Shown: one piece after another, positions 58,351 to 64,000 of the stretch
Layout of the letters: each line of letters opens with the position of its first letter
Position numbering within the stretch: position 1 is the stretch's first letter
NCBI RefSeq assembly: GCF_021018805.1
Contig: NC_086247.1
Span: 3,727,230 to 3,791,229, forward strand
Reading direction: 5' to 3'
DNA from: Prinia subflava
Lineage: Eukaryota; Chordata; Aves; Passeriformes; Cisticolidae
DNA length: 64,000 nucleotides
Translations under genes and position numbers: made by a program
Notes under the pieces: model-generated
What the model saw: only the letters and a program-made list of their open reading frames with translations
Database searches by the model: none
What the model was told of the DNA's origin: nothing

Positions 58351-61300
58351 AAAGACATCCACAAAGTTGATTTGACCATCAGCTCTTGGGTATAAAAAGT
58401 TCCCCTGCCAGCTCTCCATGCTAATGCAAGCAGCACAACTCCCTTGGTCTGAGACACAGTTGGGAGGAACTGCAAGTGATGACACAGCACCACAGGTGAC
58501 ACACACCCCAGTGCCACCGCAGCAGGGTGCAGGGCAGCCTGGCTGCCTTGCTCTGAGCACACTCTGCAATGCAGGTCCCTTTCTCCCAGCGGGGACCAGC
58601 CAAGAGCTGCACCAGCTCAACAGCACAAAGCCAAGGCACGACCCGCCTCTGGCAGGGACATCCCATTTGTCTCATCTATGCTCCTGCTGGCTTGTCATTC
58701 CCCATGCTGAGCACTGCCTGCATTCAGTGAGCATCTCCTGATGCCTCCAGGTCTGGTCTGAGCTGGCAGAGAGTCACAGCAGGGCTGCTGTGTCCCACAG
58801 GGCTGCTGTGCTGTGTGGGCACAGGTCAGGGTATAACACAGGCACTGCTCATAGGAAGCACAGAGAGACCACGTGTAGCCAAGCTGGTCAATCCCACAGC
58901 CCCATGGGGTATGTCAGGAGCTCTGGTTTTGTGGCCATGGCCCATTCTTGGCAGACCTCCCCCTCCCACCAAGTCCTGATCTCCCCAGCTGATGTCCTTT
59001 CATGTTTTCTTTGCTCCACCCTTTCTCCAGCCACAGAATTGAAGTGAGCACATGTGCTCTGCTTCACTCTGCAGAGAGCTGTGGCCATTTCTCCAAGCCA
59101 ACGGTGCCATGGGGACAAACACTGTGCTTTTAATGAGCCCCATGGGGAATAACCACAGAGAATGCAGAAAAACAGCAGCCAAGCAGCACCACAGCTCTGC
59201 ACAACTGAATTACTGTTTGAGGAATGAAGAAATCCCATTTTCTGTGACTTCCTCTTTGCTGCCTGAAGCTTAGACACTGCCATGATTCATCCCCAGGAAC
59301 AAGAGGCAGGTTAGCTCTGAGTTACTTCTGATCTCTCACACAGCCTGATGCCTGCAAAATTCCACATTGCCACCAGCTGAACCAGCTGCTGCTGAGTGCT
59401 GAGCCAAACTCTGAGGCTCCTCTGTGTTGCAGATCAGCAGGGCTGTGGGACAGGGATATCCTCAGAGTGGAGAGGGGCAGGAGGAATACAAAACCAGCAG
59501 CCTTGCTTCAGGGGAGCAACACATATCTGGGGAAAGGAGAATGAATAACTGGACTTGCTTCCAGCTAAAGGCTGACTTCAGTGAAGAGCATTTGACTTCA
59601 TGCCAACCCCAGAGCCAGCAGATCTTGAGGGGAAAAGAAGCAACCCAACAACAAAAGTTCAAAGTGAAGCATTCCTGGACTTGGAGGGAGGTTTCATGAG
59701 GCCTTGACTCACAGAATTTTTTAAAACCTTATCATAATCAAAAGGAGGGCAGGAATCTCAGCAGTTGAGAGGACCTTCATCTGGCCAAACAGTTCTGAAA
59801 GCTTTCTGACAAGGAGCATTCTGAGGTGACTCAGCCATGAGCAATCTCTTACCACGCTGAAGCCTCTGCTGGGGCAAGGGTCCTGCTGCTGCCAAATTTC
59901 CCAGCTTCAACAGAGGACAGCAGAATGAGGCATCAAGGAGAATTTATTTATCCATCTCCTCACCCTCCAACTTCTGGTCATGCTCCTGATTAAGCATTGT
60001 CTTAAATCCCAGGTTTCCCTCACAAAGCTCCTGTCTGATGCTCTGCTCTGCTCTGCATGTGCACATCCCAGGGCCAAGGGAGCAGCAGAGGAAAGGGGCC
60101 AGCAAACACAGGCATGGGCAGGACCCCTGCAAGCTTTTGCAGGGAAACAGGTGTGTTGCAGGCAGAGACATTGCACATCTACAGGTCTCCTTCATTTCAG
60201 GCACCTCTTTGACTCAGCTCTTTGTGGTCAGCACAAAGACAAGGTATGAGGATTGCTCCCTTAAAGTTAAAGTCTCCCCAAATTTATGTGCACGGGAAGC
60301 AGAGATTTTGTCAGTAATGCTGCAGAGCATCTCCTGGCCATGTAATACACTCACAAAACTTCTCATGACTCTGGCTAAGAGGGGCAGTGACCAGCTGCTG
60401 GTTCAGAGTCACGGGGGTTTAAGGCACATGGAATAAACAGTGCTCAGCAATCTGCCCTCTTGCAAAACCCAGCACTGACCACTTCTGCCAAGCCCACAAT
60501 TTCCTTTTGAGCAATAATTTTGCTGTGCTGATTTGGAGATTTCCGGCAATGGAGAACCTACTGTGTACCAGCTACCCCAGGTAGCTGGTCATAGTGGTCT
60601 GCAGCCTCCACCAGTTAAAGCCAGGAGGGCACCAGACTGACTGAACACATCTGGCCTCTGCTCCACATCACTTGGTTTTCCCAGTGGGGATAAAGTGTTG
60701 TTCATCCCTTGAAAAGTCTTTGCATCCACTTCATCCAGCTCCTTTTCTGAACTTCAGCACTGCTTTGGGCACAGCTGTGTCTCATCATCCACAGTGGCCA
60801 AGAACATCTGTGCTCTGCTCCCTGCTCTGATGCCCTGGATTCCCCTCAAGGGCACGTTACACAAGATCTTCTCAGATGTTCAAAAACCAAGAGCCGCCTC
60901 AGCACCAGGAAAGGCCAAATCAACATCTGCTGGACATGTTTCTCTAAGGAATCACAGTGAGAGTGCAGGACAGACACACAGGACCTGTGAATGTTATTAT
61001 CTGGGGGTACTTTTATTAAGACTCAATATCCTGTGCTCTCGTAGTCTCCACTGACACCCAGCACACACATTTTTGGTGCTCCTGGTAGTGCCAGCAGTCT
61101 GGGATCTCAGTTCCACTCATCTTGCCTTCTTGTGGGCCCAAGGGTAGAGGCAGGTAATCTGTCCCCTACATCACCTCATCCTTTCAGCCAGAAGCTGCTT
61201 TAAGCCTGGGGACAGCCACTTTCGTGGCATTCGGGTCCAGTGTGCAGCTTGTTCTCCTCAGGAGCATCAGATCCCTGGACACACTCTGGGCAACTGAGGT

Positions 61301-63259
61301 GCCCCATGGTGGAGGTGTAGGGGGTGTGGAAGCCTGGATATGCCTTGTCCTCAAGTCAAACCCCAGGCAAGCAGGTTTTTGAATCCCTGTGAAAACCCAC
61401 CACCAAGTGCTGATAAACCCAAACCCCTTAGGAGCCTTCTGCATGACCTCAGTGACCAACAAACTGCTGACCTCACTCCCATTTCCATCTTGGACATCTC
61501 CATCTCTGCTCTGGTTACCTCCCTAGGGGTTTCTGACTGAAGTCAAACCTCCTCCCCAGCATTCTGTGCCGTCAGAGAAGCCACTTTGCCTTTCAGCTGC
61601 CAATTTCACGCGAATCTTTGATTTGCCAGCAGCTGCCAGGTGGGACCCGGCAGGATCCCGGAGCAGTGCAAGAGCCGCAGGGATGAGCCACGCAATGCCT
61701 GAGCTGCAACCGGATCTGGAGAGGGAACGCTAGCCTGTGAGATCTGACAGGCTCATAACAAACCCAGCTGGCTGGCACACACACCAAGCCCAAAACACCC
61801 CAGGCCACCCCCCTCCCACCCTTCTGATACCATCACACCCCCTCGGCAGTTAATTAAAAAAGGATTAAAACAAGGCTGTAAGGACGTGGGCGATGCTGAG
61901 GTCAAGGGGTGCCTTGCGAACCTTCGCCAAGCCCCGCAGCTGGTGCTGGGACAGGGGGCTGCCTGCTGGTGACTCCAGCTTCTCCAAGAATAAGTCAGGT
62001 CTAATCCAAGACCCAGGCAACCTATCCGGGCTGCTTGCCTATGGCAGTGCTGCTCTGTACAGAGGGCTGCAGGACAAGGATTGGGACCAGGGATGTGGGA
62101 GCCTGCAGGGTAAGAGAGCCAGCAGTTATGGCTTGTTTGCCAATGCTTCCAGTGCTGTCCTGCTGGCCCTTCCTGGGGCTTGTGTTAGGCTGTGTCTCCT
62201 TCCAGAGCTCACACCTTTATCCCACATGAGCCACGTGCACCCTTCCCAGCCCTGGCAGTGAGGTTCATCTCGTGTAAGCAGCTCTGTCACAACAGTACAG
62301 GCTGTTCCTACCCACTCCCTGTTTCCGAAAAGATGAATGTTTCACCAGGGCAGCACTCAGAGGCTTTTTCCAGCCTGAGTGATGCCAGGTAGATAGGTCC
62401 TTCCCACATCCAGCCTCATAGAAAGCCCTGGGAATATGTGTGGAAGAGGCATAATGCCAAAGAGTCCCTCATCTTACCTGGCTGAGATGCCCTGATCATG
62501 GATGGCTGGAAGTCACCTGTGCACAGGGATTAACCCTGGGGTTAAAGCCTCAGTATCAGTGAACTACACCTTCGAGGGGGGACATTTTTTCACAAGGAGG
62601 TAGAAAACACCCTGGCTGACTCAGAGGACACTCCTACCCGCTTCAAAGGTCTATGGGAGCAGACTCTATGACATACCTTGGAGGCTCCCACATGGAGAGA
62701 AGCTGAAGGCAAAGCTCAGCAGGAAGGGTAGGGGAAAATAGGGAGACTGTGGAAGATGCAATTTGCTGGCAAAGAAACAAGGCAACAGGTCCAGGTCTGA
62801 AACTCACCCCTGAGTGACAGGACATGTTGTATGGGGGCAGCAGAAGAGATGTCTCAGGCTGCTGATGGACTGTTGGGAACCCTCTCAGCTTGTAATCACT
62901 GCATGCAGAACTGACCTGCAGGACACGAGGTGGCTCCTCAGCAGCAGCTTCTTGTCCCACCCAAGCCTATAACATGGGGCCAGTCCTTGCAAGGAAGACA
63001 ATGGCACATTAAGTGCTCCCCACTTCACCCACTCTCACATCTCCCAAAGCATTTTGGTCCAATCACAAACCCACCTCTTTCAGAGTGGCTTGGCCATAAC
63101 AAGCCTGAAGAGCTCAATAAAGGTTTTTCATGGTCTTTTTACCTCTTTCTTCTATGAAATCATTGCCTTTCCCTCCATTGCCTAAGGGACTCCTGCTCCG
63201 TAGAGCCAGCTGCTCCATGCAAGACCTGACCATTTTTTTTACATCCTAAGTGCTCCCAG
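58351..63259. other. Non-coding region, moderately GC-rich
   Basis: The unit CAGGGCTGCTGTG occurs at 58780-58792 and 58798-58810. 61.59-61.95 kb retains more CpG than its surroundings and has an EGR-type GTGGGCG at 61886-61892. No exon of a known gene is recognised. Confidence 0.45.
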
Positions 63260-63470
63260 TTATAGAATCACAGAATGGTTTGAGTTGGAAGGGATCTTCA
63301 AGATCATCTCGTACCAACCCCTGCCATGGGCAGGGGCACCTCCCACCAGACCGGGTTGCTCATAGTTCCATCCAGTCTGGCCTGGAACACCTACAGGCAT
63401 GGGGCATTCACAGCTTCTCTGGACAACCTATGTCAGTCCCAGTGTCCTCAGTAATTGCTGCTGTCCCCTA
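63260..63470 (-). repeat. CR1 LINE fragment, 3' end
   Basis: Minus-strand copy starting at 'TATAGAATCACAGAATGGTT'. It continues through 'GTTGGAAGGGATCTTCAAGA', 'CCATCCAGTCTGGCCTGGAA' and 'CACAGCTTCTCTGGACAACC'. Confidence 0.94.
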
Positions 63471-64000
63471 ACCAACCCATCCTGCTGTCACCCAGCCTTG
63501 GAAAGTTTTCTCCCTCATTACCTTGCACTTGCCAGAGAGCAGCTGATTCATCCACTCTGCCTTAGGCATCCCACGCAGCCACTGATGATTGAGTTACTTA
63601 ACGATTAAGGAGAGCCTTAAATCTTTGCAGCACTTAACATGTATTGACTAATTAATCCAAGACTTATCTGAGGTAGGTTAGTCCAGTCTTGTGTGTAGCT
63701 TCCAAACATGCCCACGGCTGCCTGATTGGTCAAAGGCAGAAACAGCTCTGCAGAGGTGATGGGAGGTCCACCATCCCCACTGCCGACCCTTCACAGAGGG
63801 ATCCATGTAGCAATTCTGAGCTGTGACTTCAGAGATCCCTGGGCTTAGGGGACCATGTCCCCAGCCCAGAACTCTTGCCAAGCTTGCCCTCGAATGGCCT
63901 TTTCTCCTGCATCTTCTCTGGCCCTCCATGATTGCTTCATTCCCTGCTCTCCCACCCAGTGGGGCTCTGGGCACATCCAGCAGCTGAAGCCAACTTGCTC

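Noticed and set aside
1..64000. CRISPR arrays, operons, phage or other prokaryotic systems
   Set aside because: The sequence is avian nuclear DNA with CR1 retroposons and a vertebrate receptor gene. No direct-repeat/spacer array or bacterial gene is present.

Overview
This window is vertebrate nuclear DNA, almost certainly from a bird. The clearest sign is at least sixteen fragments of CR1 retroposons, recognised by their 3' tails (ATTCTATGAT-type octamers) and by a 3' region ending in phrases such as 'TTCCAACCTAAATGATTCT'. There are no Alu, L1 or B1-like sequences. The only convincing protein-coding gene is an intact, single-coding-exon class A G-protein-coupled receptor that I recognise as GPR20. 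I cannot fix the species; a passerine is a guess.

Layout. Bases 1-21,222 are non-coding sequence upstream of the receptor. They hold several CR1 fragments, a pair of related unidentified repeats (about 8.64-8.83 and 10.76-10.93 kb) and a perfect 19-base tandem triplication at 8.40 kb. At 21,180-22,703 lies the GPR20 terminal exon: branch point, polypyrimidine tract and acceptor, a 20-base 5'UTR piece, a 353-codon reading frame, a 3'UTR and two polyadenylation signals. About 12 kb around the gene (15.35-27.60 kb) has no recognisable CR1. At 32.7-33.24 kb is a plus-strand CR1, followed by a small dense CpG island (33.55-33.80 kb) with Sp1, YY1 and ETS-type motifs. That island runs directly into a degenerate tandem array of about 50-base units (33.785-34.26 kb). 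From 34.3 kb to the end is non-coding DNA with more CR1 pieces, mostly minus-strand, and several CR1-poor stretches that may be conserved regulatory DNA.

Interpretation. In the human genome GPR20 lies between SLC45A4 and PTP4A3. SLC45A4 is on the same strand and begins beyond the 3' end of GPR20. If that order holds here, the CpG island 11 kb downstream of GPR20 is a good candidate for the SLC45A4 promoter and first exon, and 34-64 kb could be its first intron. This is inference: I found no SLC45A4 or PTP4A3 coding exon in the window.

No bacterial, phage, CRISPR or operon-like feature is present, and nothing here looks like a new molecular system. The observations most worth a second look are the CpG island with its minisatellite, the unidentified repeat pair with a possible tRNA-like B box, the CR1-free block around GPR20, and a few candidate conserved non-coding elements.
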